A stretch of 64,000 nucleotides of DNA, taken from Desulfobacteraceae bacterium. Lineage in GTDB: Bacteria; Desulfobacterota; Desulfobacteria; Desulfobacterales; Desulfosarcinaceae. The notes beneath the pieces were generated by a model. That model was not told where the DNA came from. It saw nothing but the letters and a program-made list of their open reading frames with translations, and did not search any database. The position numbers and the translations under genes were made by a program. The stretch spans positions 1 through 64,000 of the forward strand of contig JAMOUQ010000047.1 of the NCBI GenBank assembly GCA_027068085.1, written 5' to 3'. Below, piece after piece: positions 49,600 through 58,043 of the stretch (position 1 is the stretch's first letter; each line of letters begins with the position of its first letter).

Positions 49600-50372
49600 A
49601 TGTAAAAAACCAAAGAAACAAAAACATTGATTACCATGCAATACAAGAAAGACTCCACGGCCGCCTTGGACGTGGCCATGGGAACGGCATTGATTCTCTT
49701 GCCGACTTCAAACCCCCGCTGGAGACAGGTCGACGTAATGACCAGACCAAAAGACACCGCCTTGATCAGCCCCACTATCAGATCGGTAGGTGTCAGCGAC
49801 TTTATGATCTGGTTCATAAAATTGTCCAGCGGAATCCGGGTCAGCATCCAAACGGCGACATATCCGCCTGCAATCGCCACCACGTCGAAAACGACAAAAA
49901 GACAAACCAGGGCCGTGGTAAGCCCCACAAGGCGCGGTCCGAAAACAATCCGCATGGGATCGATTCCGTTTAGCTCAATGGCCTCCAGTTCACCAAGAAC
50001 CCGCATGTAGCCTATTTCAATGGTCACCGCCGTCGCCGTTCTCAGAATTACCACCAGGGCGGTTACGATGGGACCAAGCTCGCGGATTATCAGGACAATG
50101 GCTGTTCGTGAAAAATTGTACTGGACGGAAACCTTGGAGACCTGCAGCAGGATCATGGAACCGGTGAGCAGGGCCACCGGCACTATGACCGCCAGGGCCT
50201 GAACCGCGGTAAAATAGATCTGCTCCGTCACGATACGACGGACCATCAGCTTACCCTCCCGGCCCCCCCTTGACACGACAAGAACTATCCGGCAGGCCAG
50301 GGCGCAAAGTTTGAGCAAATGGTCTGTCGCCCGGATGGTTTTGCGGCCGGTAATACCTATAAACGAGCGCAT
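49596..50372 (-). CDS. MlaE-family ABC transporter permease
   Basis: 258 residues from ATG 50372 (MRSFIGITGRKT), with the open frame continuing upstream without support. Interfacial helix then about five spans. MlaE signatures: EQIYFTAVQALAVIVPVALLTG, RELGPIVTALVVILRTATAVTIEIGYMRVLGELEAIELNGIDP and GGYVAVWML. Works with the MCE protein to move phospholipids at the inner membrane. First gene of the minus-strand mla-like operon, coupled to the ATPase-like subunit by ATGA overlap. Confidence 0.9.
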   Translation of the reverse strand: MRSFIGITGRKTIRATDHLLKLCALACRIVLVVSRGGREGKLMVRRIVTEQIYFTAVQALAVIVPVALLTGSMILLQVSKVSVQYNFSRTAIVLIIRELGPIVTALVVILRTATAVTIEIGYMRVLGELEAIELNGIDPMRIVFGPRLVGLTTALVCLFVVFDVVAIAGGYVAVWMLTRIPLDNFMNQIIKSLTPTDLIVGLIKAVSFGLVITSTCLQRGFEVGKRINAVPMATSKAAVESFLYCMVINVFVSLVFYI

Positions 50373-50424
50373 GGAATCAGGCGGTTGCGGTCTCCTTCCC
50401 GCTGTTTGAAGCAGGTTATGATGG

Positions 50425-50454
50425 TTGACTTGTACTGTGGTCTTACAGTATAGG
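50425..50454 (+). promoter_or_regulatory. Promoter of the LPP20-like/TPR operon with an embedded inverted repeat
   Basis: TTGACT (50425-50430), 18-base spacer, TATAGG (50449-50454). TACTGT-N6-ACAGTA (50433-50438, 50445-50450) lies between the boxes and into the -10, a typical repressor position. The same short gap must also hold the promoter of the divergent mla operon. Confidence 0.55.
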
Positions 50455-50497
50455 GTAGTAAAGGTCAACTAATTCAATAATGTTTTGAAATCTCAAT

Positions 50498-51376
50498 ATG
50501 AAATTTTTATTATACCTGACCGCGGCGACTCTGCTGGTTCTGATCCCGCCGGCCGGGGCCGCCACCCCGTGCCCGCCGGAAAAGAGTATAGTGGAATCAA
50601 GGGAAAACGGAACGGTTGACTGGACCCTGTACTCGGTCACGGTACCCCTGCCGCCCGTTGATACCCACCAACCGGATCGGGATGCCGCCGGGCATGGTCT
50701 GCTGCCGGACAATGCCCGGCAGAAAGCTTTATCCGATCTGATGGAAATCCTATCCTCCCTGCCCCTGGATTCCGACCACCTGGTTGCAGACCGGCTTGCC
50801 GCCAACACGCTGATAAAGGCCCAGCTTGAAGAAATCATAGCTAGTGCGCCCAAGACAGTGCCCGGGGAAAACGGGACGGAAGCGCTCCGCTTCAGACTGG
50901 ACGGCGCCTTTCTGCAGCTAATTCTGCCCGAGGAAATCAAACAGCTTGCCGAAATCCAGACCTTCGCCCCAAATCACACCGGCAGTCCTGAAGACCGCCG
51001 TTTAGGCGCGTTTTCCGGGTTGGTGGTGGACGCCAGGGCCGTGGCGGCCGCACCGGTCCTGGTACCGGAGATCATAGATGAAAACGGCCGCCAGGTGTAC
51101 GGTCCGGCCTTTGTCAGTCGTGAATTCGCAGTCCAGTACGGCGCCGGAATCTACACCCCATGTATCAACGAAATCGTAAAAAACAGGGTGGGGCCCAACC
51201 CCCTGGTGATCAGGGCTCTCAAAGCCGTCGGGCTTCGAAAGTCGACCCTGGTGATAAGCAACGGGGATGCGTCCAGTTTGCGGAGCGCATCTTCCCACCT
51301 GTCTTTCATGAGACAGGCCAGAGTCGCAATCCTGATCAGAGAAAAACAATCACGGCAGATTGAAGGCAAGCCATGA
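50498..51376 (+). CDS. Secreted LPP20-like protein of unknown function
   Basis: 292 residues. Signal peptide at 1-21 (ends PPAGAA). The central part (LSDLMEILSSLPLDSDHLV, LRFRLDGAFLQLILP) and especially FSGLVVDARAVAAAPVLVPEIIDENGRQVYG (about 172-202) resemble the LPP20/FlgT-like periplasmic family, in which this block is conserved. The C-terminus is basic. The lipobox cysteine of true LPP20 lipoproteins is not obvious. It overlaps the next gene, a TPR lipoprotein, by four bases. Role in envelope or flagellar/pilus function is conjecture. Confidence 0.7.
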   Translation: MKFLLYLTAATLLVLIPPAGAATPCPPEKSIVESRENGTVDWTLYSVTVPLPPVDTHQPDRDAAGHGLLPDNARQKALSDLMEILSSLPLDSDHLVADRLAANTLIKAQLEEIIASAPKTVPGENGTEALRFRLDGAFLQLILPEEIKQLAEIQTFAPNHTGSPEDRRLGAFSGLVVDARAVAAAPVLVPEIIDENGRQVYGPAFVSREFAVQYGAGIYTPCINEIVKNRVGPNPLVIRALKAVGLRKSTLVISNGDASSLRSASSHLSFMRQARVAILIREKQSRQIEGKP

Positions 51377-51759
51377 AAATCGTTCTCCGCAGACAATTGT
51401 CCGTAACGCTGCTGTTGGCCGTACTGGTTGCAGGATGCGGACCAGAGGCCATAGTGCTGCGCTCCGGGCTGGACACCCCCGCCCAGCACGTGGCCAACGG
51501 CAACAGGTTTTTGAAAAACGGAAAGACCGGAGCCGCCCTGCGAGAATTTGTCCGCGCCCGTGAACTTGACCCCGAGTACGCCCCGGCCTATGTGGGGCTG
51601 GCCATCATCAGGGGCCGGCAGGGGGATATCGAAGGCGGCCTGGCCCTGATGGAAAAAGCCGACAGCCTGACCAAAAACAAGACCGAAGCAGATATGGTCG
51701 ACCAGGGCTTCTGTACCCTTTACCGCCTCCAGCGACGCCGGAAAAACGGCCCGCCCTGA
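51373..51759 (+). CDS. Small TPR lipoprotein
   Basis: 128 residues. Lipoprotein signal with lipobox LVAGC (Cys22), then two TPR units (HVANGNRFLKNGKTGAALREFVRARELDP; APAYVGLAIIRGRQGDIEGGLALMEKA) and a short basic tail. Coupled to the upstream LPP20-like gene by ATGA. It is shorter than most TPR lipoproteins, but the ending is clean. Probably located at the outer or inner membrane as an adaptor. Confidence 0.8.
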   Translation: MKIVLRRQLSVTLLLAVLVAGCGPEAIVLRSGLDTPAQHVANGNRFLKNGKTGAALREFVRARELDPEYAPAYVGLAIIRGRQGDIEGGLALMEKADSLTKNKTEADMVDQGFCTLYRLQRRRKNGPP

Positions 51760-51782
51760 AAGACTTTTTGCGCAGTCATCAC

Positions 51783-53237
51783 TCAATAACGGTAATGATC
51801 GGGCTTGAAGGGCCCCTCCACCGGCACACCGAGATAGTCCGCCTGTTTGGGCGTCAGGCGTTCCAGCTTTGCACCCAGTTTTGCCAGATGCAGCCGGGCA
51901 ACTTCCTCGTCGAGCTTCTTGGGTAAGGTATAGACCCGCCTGTCATATTGCTTGGTGGCAAGCTCGATCTGCGCCAGACACTGGTTGGTAAAGCTGTTGC
52001 TCATCACGAAACTTGGATGGCCGGTGGCACAACCCAGGTTGACCAGTCTGCCTTCGGCCAGCACGATTATGCTGCGACCCGATTTCAGGGTCCACTTGTC
52101 CACCTGGGGTTTGATGTTCTGTTTTTTGCATTCCGGCGTTGTTTCCAGGTAGCGCATCTCTATTTCACTGTCAAAATGACCTATATTACAGATGATGGCC
52201 TCGTCTTTCATCATCTCCATGTGACGGCCGGTGATAACGTCACAGCACCCGGTTGCGGTAACGAAAATATCGCCGGCCGGCGCCGCTTCTTCCATGGTGA
52301 CCACCTGGAAACCTTCCATGGCCGCCTGGAGGGCGCAGATGGGATCTATCTCGGTTATCAGCACCCGGGCGCCGTAGCCGCGCATGGACTGGGCACAGCC
52401 TTTGCCCACGTCACCATAACCGCAGACCACCACAACCTTGCCGGCCACCATGACGTCGGTGGCCCGTTTTATTCCATCGGCCAAAGATTCGCGGCAGCCG
52501 TAAAGGTTGTCGAATTTCGACTTGGTCACAGAGTCGTTCACGTTGAAGGCCGGGAAAAGCAACTGCCCGCTTTTTTCCAGCTGGTAGAGGCGGTGAACCC
52601 CGGTGGTGGTCTCTTCCGAAACCCCCCGCACCCTGGCGGCTGTCTTTGACCAAAAGCCCGGATCCTGACTGTAGGTAAGCCGGATGCGGTCCATGAGACA
52701 GCGCATGTCTTCACTTTCGTAGTCGGCGTCCAGAAGGGAAGGATCCTGTTCCACGGCCACCCCCTGGTGAATGAAAAGGGTCGCATCACCGCCGTCGTCC
52801 ACTATCAGGTCCGGTCCGCCGCCGTCGGGCCAGACCAGGGCCTGCTCGGTGCACCACCAGTATTCGGTCAGGGTCTCTCCTTTCCAGGCAAAAACCGCCG
52901 CCGACCCTTTCTTGGCAACGGCCGCCGCGGCATGATCCTGGGTGGAAAAAATATTGCAGGATGCCCAGCGTATGTCGGCTCCCAGTTCTTTGAGAGTGTC
53001 TATCAACATGGCCGTCTGGATGGTCATGTGCAGGCTTCCGGTAACCCGCATGTCCGCCAGCGGTTTTTGGGGCCCGTATTTTTCCCTGACGGCCATCAGA
53101 CCGGGCATTTCGTTTTCAGCAAGCTGCATCTCTTTCAGGCCCAGCTCGGCCAGGGCTATGTCTGCCACCTTATACGGCATTTCAGGATCGCGCTCGGCCG
53201 GTTGACTCACCGGCTTGATTTTGGGAGCTGCTTCCAT
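51783..53237 (-). CDS. ahcY: Adenosylhomocysteinase
   Basis: 484 residues from ATG 53237, chosen because AGGAGG lies nine bases upstream, inside the longer frame. Hydrolyses S-adenosylhomocysteine to adenosine and homocysteine, removing the by-product of methylation. NAD-binding [15 protein letters not shown], substrate residues in [37 protein letters not shown] and [13 protein letters not shown] are present, with the C-terminal KPDHYRY typical of the family. The synthase gene metK lies directly upstream on the same strand. Confidence 0.97.
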   Translation of the reverse strand: MEAAPKIKPVSQPAERDPEMPYKVADIALAELGLKEMQLAENEMPGLMAVREKYGPQKPLADMRVTGSLHMTIQTAMLIDTLKELGADIRWASCNIFSTQDHAAAAVAKKGSAAVFAWKGETLTEYWWCTEQALVWPDGGGPDLIVDDGGDATLFIHQGVAVEQDPSLLDADYESEDMRCLMDRIRLTYSQDPGFWSKTAARVRGVSEETTTGVHRLYQLEKSGQLLFPAFNVNDSVTKSKFDNLYGCRESLADGIKRATDVMVAGKVVVVCGYGDVGKGCAQSMRGYGARVLITEIDPICALQAAMEGFQVVTMEEAAPAGDIFVTATGCCDVITGRHMEMMKDEAIICNIGHFDSEIEMRYLETTPECKKQNIKPQVDKWTLKSGRSIIVLAEGRLVNLGCATGHPSFVMSNSFTNQCLAQIELATKQYDRRVYTLPKKLDEEVARLHLAKLGAKLERLTPKQADYLGVPVEGPFKPDHYRY

Positions 53238-53265
53238 AGTGTAGATCCTCCTAATCATATTTTGA

Positions 53266-53280
53266 CCATGACAGTCATGG
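53266..53280. promoter_or_regulatory. Perfect 7-1-7 palindrome upstream of ahcY
   Basis: CCATGAC-A-GTCATGG, 29 bases before the ahcY ATG in the metK-ahcY gap. Candidate operator (ArsR-type SahR regulators control such genes in proteobacteria) or a short hairpin. Confidence 0.4.
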
Positions 53281-53380
53281 ATATTATCGTCCCCCGGTAT
53301 TGACGGCTTGAGTAAACTGCCGCCTCAAGGCAGGGCATTGACTTCCCGATTGGGGCGTCAGCGGTTTTTTTTGCCAAAAA

Positions 53381-54550
53381 TCAGAGCCCGGCCTTTTCAC
53401 GGATCAGCTTCGCCTTGTTGGTCTTTTCCCAGGCAAACTCGGGCTCCGAGCGGCCGAAATGACCGTAGGCCGACGTCTTGCGGTAGATCGGGCGCAGCAG
53501 ATCAAGATACTCTATTATGGCTGCCGGCCGCAAGTCCCATACTTCCCTTACGATTTCTTCCACCCTGTCCTTGGGAACCTTGCCGGTCCACATAAGATCC
53601 ACCATGACCGAAACCGGCTCGGCCACACCGATGGCGTAGGCCAGCTGAACCTCACACTTGCGGGACAGGCCGGCGGCAACGATATTCTTGGCAATATGGC
53701 GGGCCATGTACGATGCGCTGCGGTCCACCTTGGAAGGATCCTTGCCGGAAAAACAACCGCCGCCATGGCTTCCCTGACCTCCATAGGTATCAACGATGAT
53801 CTTGCGGCCGGTAAGCCCGCAGTCTCCCATGGGGCCGCCCACGACGAAACGGCCGGTGGGATTGATGAAATAGCGCGTGTCTCCGTCTATCATCTCGAGC
53901 GGGATGACTTTTTTGATCACTTCCTCGATCACCGCCTCGCGCAGGTCTTCGTAAGTGACATCCGGCTTGTGCTGGGTGGAAACCACAATGGTGTCCACCC
54001 GCTTGGGAGCGCCGGACTCATACTCTATGGTCACCTGGCTCTTGCCGTCGGGCCGCAGAAAGTCCAGGGCGCCGTTTTTGCGAACCGTCGCCAGCCTGCG
54101 GGTCAGCTTGTGGGCGTACATGATGGGCATGGGCATCAATTCGGGCGTTTCGTCGGTGGCAAACCCGAACATCAGTCCCTGATCACCGGCCCCCTGATCC
54201 TTGAACAATCCCTGGCCCTGGTTGACTCCCCGCGCTATGTCGGGCGACTGGTGGTCTATGCTCGTAATCACCGAGCAGGTCCGCCAGTCGAAACCCATCT
54301 GGGAAGAGGAATAACCGATCTCGCGGATGGTTGTGCGCACGATTTCGGGCATGTCCACGTAACAGTCTGTCGTTATCTCTCCGGCAATGAACGCCAGGCC
54401 GGTGGTGACCAGTGTTTCGCAGGCCACCCGGCAATTACGGTCCTTGGCCATGATGGCATCCAGGATGGAGTCAGATATGGCGTCGGCCACCTTGTCCGGG
54501 TGGCCTTCGGTTACCGATTCGGAAGTAAACAAGAATCTTTCTTTACTCAT
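53381..54550 (-). CDS. metK: S-adenosylmethionine synthetase
   Basis: 389 residues. Makes S-adenosylmethionine from ATP and methionine. [20 protein letters not shown] at the N-terminus, [21 protein letters not shown] (hexapeptide loop), [31 protein letters not shown] (GGGxFSxKD phosphate loop) are intact. 143 bases upstream of ahcY; together they run the activated methyl cycle and also feed the radical SAM activase encoded in this window. Confidence 0.97.
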   Translation of the reverse strand: MSKERFLFTSESVTEGHPDKVADAISDSILDAIMAKDRNCRVACETLVTTGLAFIAGEITTDCYVDMPEIVRTTIREIGYSSSQMGFDWRTCSVITSIDHQSPDIARGVNQGQGLFKDQGAGDQGLMFGFATDETPELMPMPIMYAHKLTRRLATVRKNGALDFLRPDGKSQVTIEYESGAPKRVDTIVVSTQHKPDVTYEDLREAVIEEVIKKVIPLEMIDGDTRYFINPTGRFVVGGPMGDCGLTGRKIIVDTYGGQGSHGGGCFSGKDPSKVDRSASYMARHIAKNIVAAGLSRKCEVQLAYAIGVAEPVSVMVDLMWTGKVPKDRVEEIVREVWDLRPAAIIEYLDLLRPIYRKTSAYGHFGRSEPEFAWEKTNKAKLIREKAGL

Positions 54551-54588
54551 GGGCTAGCGCTCCTAGATATGAAATTCTCGGAAATCGA

Positions 54589-54615
54589 CCTTCGGCCCCA
54601 GGGATGGCCGGAAGG
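54589..54615 (-). promoter_or_regulatory. Hairpin in the metK 5' leader
   Basis: CCTTCGGCC (54589-54597) pairs with GGCC-GAAGG of 54606-54615 with a single bulged base, loop about 8 bases, some 40 bases before the metK start. It does not fit a SAM or SAH riboswitch consensus that I know. Confidence 0.35.
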
Positions 54616-54629
54616 TGTGGCTGAGTGCA

Positions 54630-54671
54630 CATTTCACCATATGTTGCTTTTTTAACTTCATATCACCGTAT
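54630..54671 (-). repeat. Pair of 13-base direct repeats upstream of metK
   Basis: On the minus strand ATACGGTGATATG (54671-54659) and ATATGGTGAAATG (54642-54630) match at 11 of 13 positions and are 29 bases apart, about three helical turns. This suggests paired binding sites for a regulator of metK. Confidence 0.35.
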
Positions 54672-54832
54672 GGGAGCAAATACAACTTTTCAACCGGAAA
54701 ACAAACGGGCCATCAGGCTCCGGAAGGCTCAAACATTGTGGTGCGGGCCGCCCGGCATCCGGTCATGCAAGCCTGATGAAATACTCTGCGGCTTGCCGAT
54801 GCCGATCATTTGCTCATAACGCCACCATCTGC

Positions 54833-54861
54833 TTGACACCGTTTGATCAAGTCTGTTATGT
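54833..54861 (+). promoter_or_regulatory. Sigma70-type promoter of the F0 operon
   Basis: TTGACA (54833-54838), 17-base spacer containing the palindrome TTGATCAA, TTATGT (54856-54861). About 70 bases upstream of the first F0 gene. Confidence 0.6.
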
Positions 54862-54930
54862 GTGCACCTTGCTTTAAAACAGGAAGATGAAAATTCCCCG
54901 CTCTTTTGCAACCTTATTGAACCTGCGGGA

Positions 54931-55185
54931 ATGCGGGACCAAATGGTTTTCGAATACGACAAGAACCGCTCCTGGGCAGAAAATCTCACTTTGGTTCTAC
55001 AACTGGGCCTTACCATGGCCGGCTGCATTGCCTTTTGTTTCCTGATAGGCCGCCTGCTGGACCGGTGGCTCGGCACCGGGGGGATCTTCATCGTTCTGTT
55101 TACCGTACTGGGAGTAATCGGGGGAGCTGTCACGGCTTATCGCCAAATAAAAGAAACCCTGGCCGAAACAAATGGCGACTCCTGA
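54931..55185 (+). CDS. AtpZ/AtpI-like F0 accessory membrane protein
   Basis: 84 residues from ATG 54931 (GCGGGA just before; an ATG four codons later is possible). Two hydrophobic spans (about 17-38 and 48-66) separated by GRLLDRWLGTGG, the usual pattern of the small two-span proteins found at the front of F-ATPase operons in deltaproteobacteria and linked to c-ring assembly or Mg2+ supply. It is followed by the AtpI-like gene after 36 bases. Confidence 0.8.
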   Translation: MRDQMVFEYDKNRSWAENLTLVLQLGLTMAGCIAFCFLIGRLLDRWLGTGGIFIVLFTVLGVIGGAVTAYRQIKETLAETNGDS

Positions 55186-55221
55186 CAACGGGTTCAACGG
55201 GTTTTTTGGGAAATCTGCGCG

Positions 55222-55620
55222 GTGAAAAATACTTTGCATGCAACCTGTACGCACACCATGGCGCTGGCCATCCTGGCAGCCCTGCTTTTGAACTGGACTG
55301 TTTCACCGGCAGCCGCAATCGGCATAATCCTGGGCGCTGTCTTCAGTTTGCTGAACTTTATTCTCATTCCCATAGGCTGGCGCTTCTGCGCGGCTGCCGA
55401 ACGTAAACGGGCCAGCGTCCTGTCTCTGGCGAGCATCATAATCCGCTATCTGCTGCTCAGCCTGCCGCTGGTCCTGGCCGCCGTCAACCCTGCAATCAGC
55501 TTTTGGGCCACCGCCGTTGGAATCATGGCCGTTCAGATCTACCTTGTCGCTTCCCACGCCGCAGGCCGCCTGATACCGGCCACCGGCGGGCTGACCAGGA
55601 AAGGCGAATCCGTTAAATGA
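55222..55620 (+). CDS. atpI: ATP synthase subunit I-like protein (AtpI)
   Basis: 132 residues from GTG 55222. Four hydrophobic spans (about 12-30, 32-52, 65-85, 92-110), matching the ATP-synt_I family (SPAAAIGIILGAVFSLLNFILI). AtpI helps assemble c-rings, particularly in Na+-dependent enzymes. That may matter here, because the ring probably contains two kinds of c subunit. The stop overlaps the atpB start by four bases. Confidence 0.85.
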   Translation: MKNTLHATCTHTMALAILAALLLNWTVSPAAAIGIILGAVFSLLNFILIPIGWRFCAAAERKRASVLSLASIIIRYLLLSLPLVLAAVNPAISFWATAVGIMAVQIYLVASHAAGRLIPATGGLTRKGESVK

Positions 55621-56291
55621 ACGATCTTGGCAGAATCCATCAACTGGTTGTTTCGCTCGGAGGCTTCAAATTGACCTTTAACCTTGAAGCCATCTGCATG
55701 ACCCTGATCGTGGTGATCATCTTGCTTGCGTTTGCCTTCCTGGCCACCCGGAAGCGCGATTTCCTGCCCCGTCCTTTCCAGGTGCTGGGAGAACTTTTCG
55801 TGGCCCAGTTCTACCAGCTTACCGAAGACGCCCTGGACAGGCAGATGGCCGCCAAGTATGCCCCCATGATCTGCACCCTTTTCATGTTCATGCTGATCTC
55901 CAACTGGCTGGGAATCATCCCCCATCTGGAAGAGCCCACCAAGGACCTGAACACCCCTCTCGGGCTGGGAATCATGGGGTTTTGCATCGCCCACTGGGCG
56001 GGAATCAAAACAAAGGGATTCAAGAACTATATCAAGGAATACTTTCAACCCATCTTTTTCATGATGCCGCTGAATGTCATCGGCGAACTGGCAAAGATAG
56101 TCTCCATCTCTTTTCGTCTGTTCGGCAACATAATGGGGGGCTCGATTATCATCCTGGTGGTATCGCACCTGTGCTACAGCCTTGTCCTGCCGCCTTTTCT
56201 GAACGCTTTTTTCGGGTTGTTCGTGGGGACCATCCAGGCCTTTGTTTTTACTATGCTTACGGTTGTCTACATCTCGGTGCAAGTAAAATAG
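55617..56291 (+). CDS. atpB: ATP synthase F0 subunit a
   Basis: 224 residues, five or six spans. The stator arginine is Arg167 in IVSISFRLFGNIMGGS, and the C-terminal QAFVFTMLTVVYIS (Gln207) is the other ion-path helix. LGIIPHLEEPTKDLNTPLGLGI is the typical loop. PLNVIGELAKIVSISFR resembles Na+-translocating enzymes. Ends nine bases before the multi-hairpin c gene. Confidence 0.95.
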   Translation: MNDLGRIHQLVVSLGGFKLTFNLEAICMTLIVVIILLAFAFLATRKRDFLPRPFQVLGELFVAQFYQLTEDALDRQMAAKYAPMICTLFMFMLISNWLGIIPHLEEPTKDLNTPLGLGIMGFCIAHWAGIKTKGFKNYIKEYFQPIFFMMPLNVIGELAKIVSISFRLFGNIMGGSIIILVVSHLCYSLVLPPFLNAFFGLFVGTIQAFVFTMLTVVYISVQVK

Positions 56292-56300
56292 GAGACTACA

Positions 56301-57272
56301 TTGGACCTGCTTGCCTCTGGACAAATGGCCGCTTTCTTCAGCTCGGGGATCTGCATCGGACTGGGTGCAATCGGTGCCGCCATAGGCGAAGGCTATACCG
56401 CCGCCATTGCCAACCAGGCCATATCGCGCAGCCCGGAACGTTCCGGGGACATCCTCAAGAACATGCTCGTCGGCCAGGCAGTTGCCGAATCGGCTTCCAT
56501 TTTCGCCCTGGTAATAGCCATCCTGCTCCTGTTCATGGATGTTTCCGGTAACGGCGGAGCCCTGAAAAGCGCGGCCCTGCTGGGCGCCGGCCTGAGTATG
56601 GGTTTCGGAGCCATGGGGGCGGGTATCGGGGCCGGATTTCCCGGCGGCCAGGCCTGCCTCGGTATTTCAAGACAGCCCCAGGCCACCTCGGCCCTTACAA
56701 CCAACATGTTGATCGGCTCGGCCGTTTGCCAGACGCCGGCAATCTTTTCCATGGTCGTCGCCCTGATGCTTGTTTTCATCAACCTGGGCCAGATGCCGGC
56801 GGCACCGGGATGGGCGGCCCTGCTGGGCGCCGGCCTGAGTACCGGCCTGGCGGCCATCGGCTCCGGTTACGGAGGCGGTCTGGCCGCCGGGGCAAGCTGC
56901 GAGGGAATCGCCCGCCAGCCCAAAACGGTGGGCCAGGTTACCACCACCATGCTGGTGGGTCAGGCCGTGGCCCAGACACCGTCGATCTTCGGCCTGCTGG
57001 TAAGCTTCATTCTGATGTTCAAGAGTTTTGAAGCGTCATCGGCTCTCGCGCCGGCCATGGGCCTGCTGTCTGCCGGCATATGCATGGGCCTGGGCGGAAT
57101 CGGTCCCGGAATCGGCAACGGCATGGCGGCCGAAGCCGCAGCCCGGTGGGTTGCCCGCAATGTCGGCAAATCCGATGTTTTGATGCGCCTGATGCTGGTG
57201 GGGCAGGCCGTGTCCCAGTCAACGGCTATCTATGCCATGGTTGTCAGCCTGGTATTGATTTTTGTGGTATGA
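56301..57272 (+). CDS. Four-hairpin (eight-span) fused F-type c subunit with one ion site
   Basis: 323 residues made of four tandem c-subunit hairpins with an exact 81-residue period. The ion-binding Glu of helix 2 is Glu63 in hairpin 1 but Gln144, Gln225 and Gln306 in the others. The second carboxylate of helix 1, Glu30 (GEG), becomes Ala111, Gly192 and Asn273. Thus only hairpin 1 (GEG and AVAES) can bind an ion. The repeats have diverged (loops RSPE, RQPQ, RQPK, RNVG), so this is an old fusion. Acetobacterium woodii has a comparable two-hairpin c1 subunit; a four-hairpin F-type form is not familiar to me. It probably mixes with the single-hairpin c in one ring. Confidence 0.93.
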   Translation: MDLLASGQMAAFFSSGICIGLGAIGAAIGEGYTAAIANQAISRSPERSGDILKNMLVGQAVAESASIFALVIAILLLFMDVSGNGGALKSAALLGAGLSMGFGAMGAGIGAGFPGGQACLGISRQPQATSALTTNMLIGSAVCQTPAIFSMVVALMLVFINLGQMPAAPGWAALLGAGLSTGLAAIGSGYGGGLAAGASCEGIARQPKTVGQVTTTMLVGQAVAQTPSIFGLLVSFILMFKSFEASSALAPAMGLLSAGICMGLGGIGPGIGNGMAAEAAARWVARNVGKSDVLMRLMLVGQAVSQSTAIYAMVVSLVLIFVV

Positions 57273-57296
57273 ACCCAATTTGAGACGGAGGAAAAA

Positions 57297-57545
57297 ATGT
57301 CTATAGAAGGTGCAGATCTGATCAAGGCAGCAGCTTTTCTGGGTGCAGGTATCGCCATGGGTCTTGGGGCGATCGGCCCGGGAGTAGGCGAAGGCATGGT
57401 TGCAGCCAAGGCCTGCGAGGCCATCGGCAAGAACCCCAAAGAAGCCGGATTGTTGACCAGAACCATGCTGGTGGGTCAGGCCGTGGCCGAATCGACCGGA
57501 ATATACTCTCTGGTGGTAGCCCTGCTGTTGCTGTTCGTGGTCTGA
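57297..57545 (+). CDS. atpE: ATP synthase F0 subunit c, single hairpin, two-carboxylate Na+ type
   Basis: 82 residues. Helix 1 [21 protein letters not shown] with Glu32, helix 2 [24 protein letters not shown] with Val63, Glu65, Ser66. The Glu32/Glu65 pair equals the two-carboxylate motif described for the Na+-driven c-ring of Fusobacterium nucleatum, while AES/T is the general Na+ signature. The loop is GKNP rather than the common RQP. Lies 24 bases after the fused c gene. Confidence 0.95.
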   Translation: MSIEGADLIKAAAFLGAGIAMGLGAIGPGVGEGMVAAKACEAIGKNPKEAGLLTRTMLVGQAVAESTGIYSLVVALLLLFVV

Positions 57546-57589
57546 CAAGTACGGTCAACATTAAAATTCAATGCCGGGGGACGCCCAGG

Positions 57590-58042
57590 ATGTCCATCGT
57601 CAGCAACATAGCCCTGATATCCATCAATGCCACCATGGCGGTCCAGATCATTATCTTCCTGGTCCTGGTCTGGCTGCTCAACCGGATAATGATCAAGCCG
57701 CTGCGGCTGATCATGGCCGAGCGCAAAGAGCACCTGAAACGGATCGAAGATGACATCGTCAAGGCCCGCCGGGATCACCGTATCCTGGAAGAGGAGATCA
57801 GGCTTCAGGAGGCAGAAGCCCGCCGGGAAGGTCTGAAAATAAGACAGGACCTGGAAAAAGACGGGGCCGACACGGCAGCGCAAATAATAGCCCGCGCCCG
57901 GGAACAGATTGCAGCCCAGCGAACCGCAACCATGGCAGAAGTAAATCAATCCATGAAAAAGATGCGGGCCGAGATGGAAGCCGAGGCCGAAAAACTGGCT
58001 ACCAGCATCATGGAGATTCTGCTAAACCGGAGGTTGTCATAG
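57590..58042 (+). CDS. ATP synthase F0 subunit b' (AtpF')
   Basis: 150 residues: one N-terminal span (about 12-32, AVQIIIFLVLVWLLNRIMIKPL) followed by a long charged coiled coil (about 45-140), the peripheral stalk form. RIMIKPLRLIMAERKEHLKRIEDDI is the usual b/b' junction. The next gene encodes a second b-type subunit, so the stalk is probably a b-b' heterodimer. Confidence 0.88.
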   Translation: MSIVSNIALISINATMAVQIIIFLVLVWLLNRIMIKPLRLIMAERKEHLKRIEDDIVKARRDHRILEEEIRLQEAEARREGLKIRQDLEKDGADTAAQIIARAREQIAAQRTATMAEVNQSMKKMRAEMEAEAEKLATSIMEILLNRRLS

Positions 58043-58043
58043 C

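Larger units (their letters stand above)
54551..54930. other. Divergent intergenic region between metK and the ATP synthase F0 operon
   Basis: About 380 bases. It contains the metK leader hairpin, a pair of direct repeats and the atp promoter, each listed separately. No coding frame in the left 280 bases is convincing. Confidence 0.6.

Noticed and set aside
54551-54680. SAM or SAH riboswitch upstream of metK, suggested by AGGAGCGCT near the start codon
   Set aside because: The fragment coincides with the ribosome-binding site, and the remaining conserved blocks and pairing of either riboswitch class are not found.
56301-57272. Four-hairpin c gene as an assembly collapse of tandem single c genes
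   Set aside because: The four repeats differ widely in sequence and have no internal stops or start/ribosome-site remnants; the Glu to Gln pattern is consistent. Read-level confirmation would still be useful.
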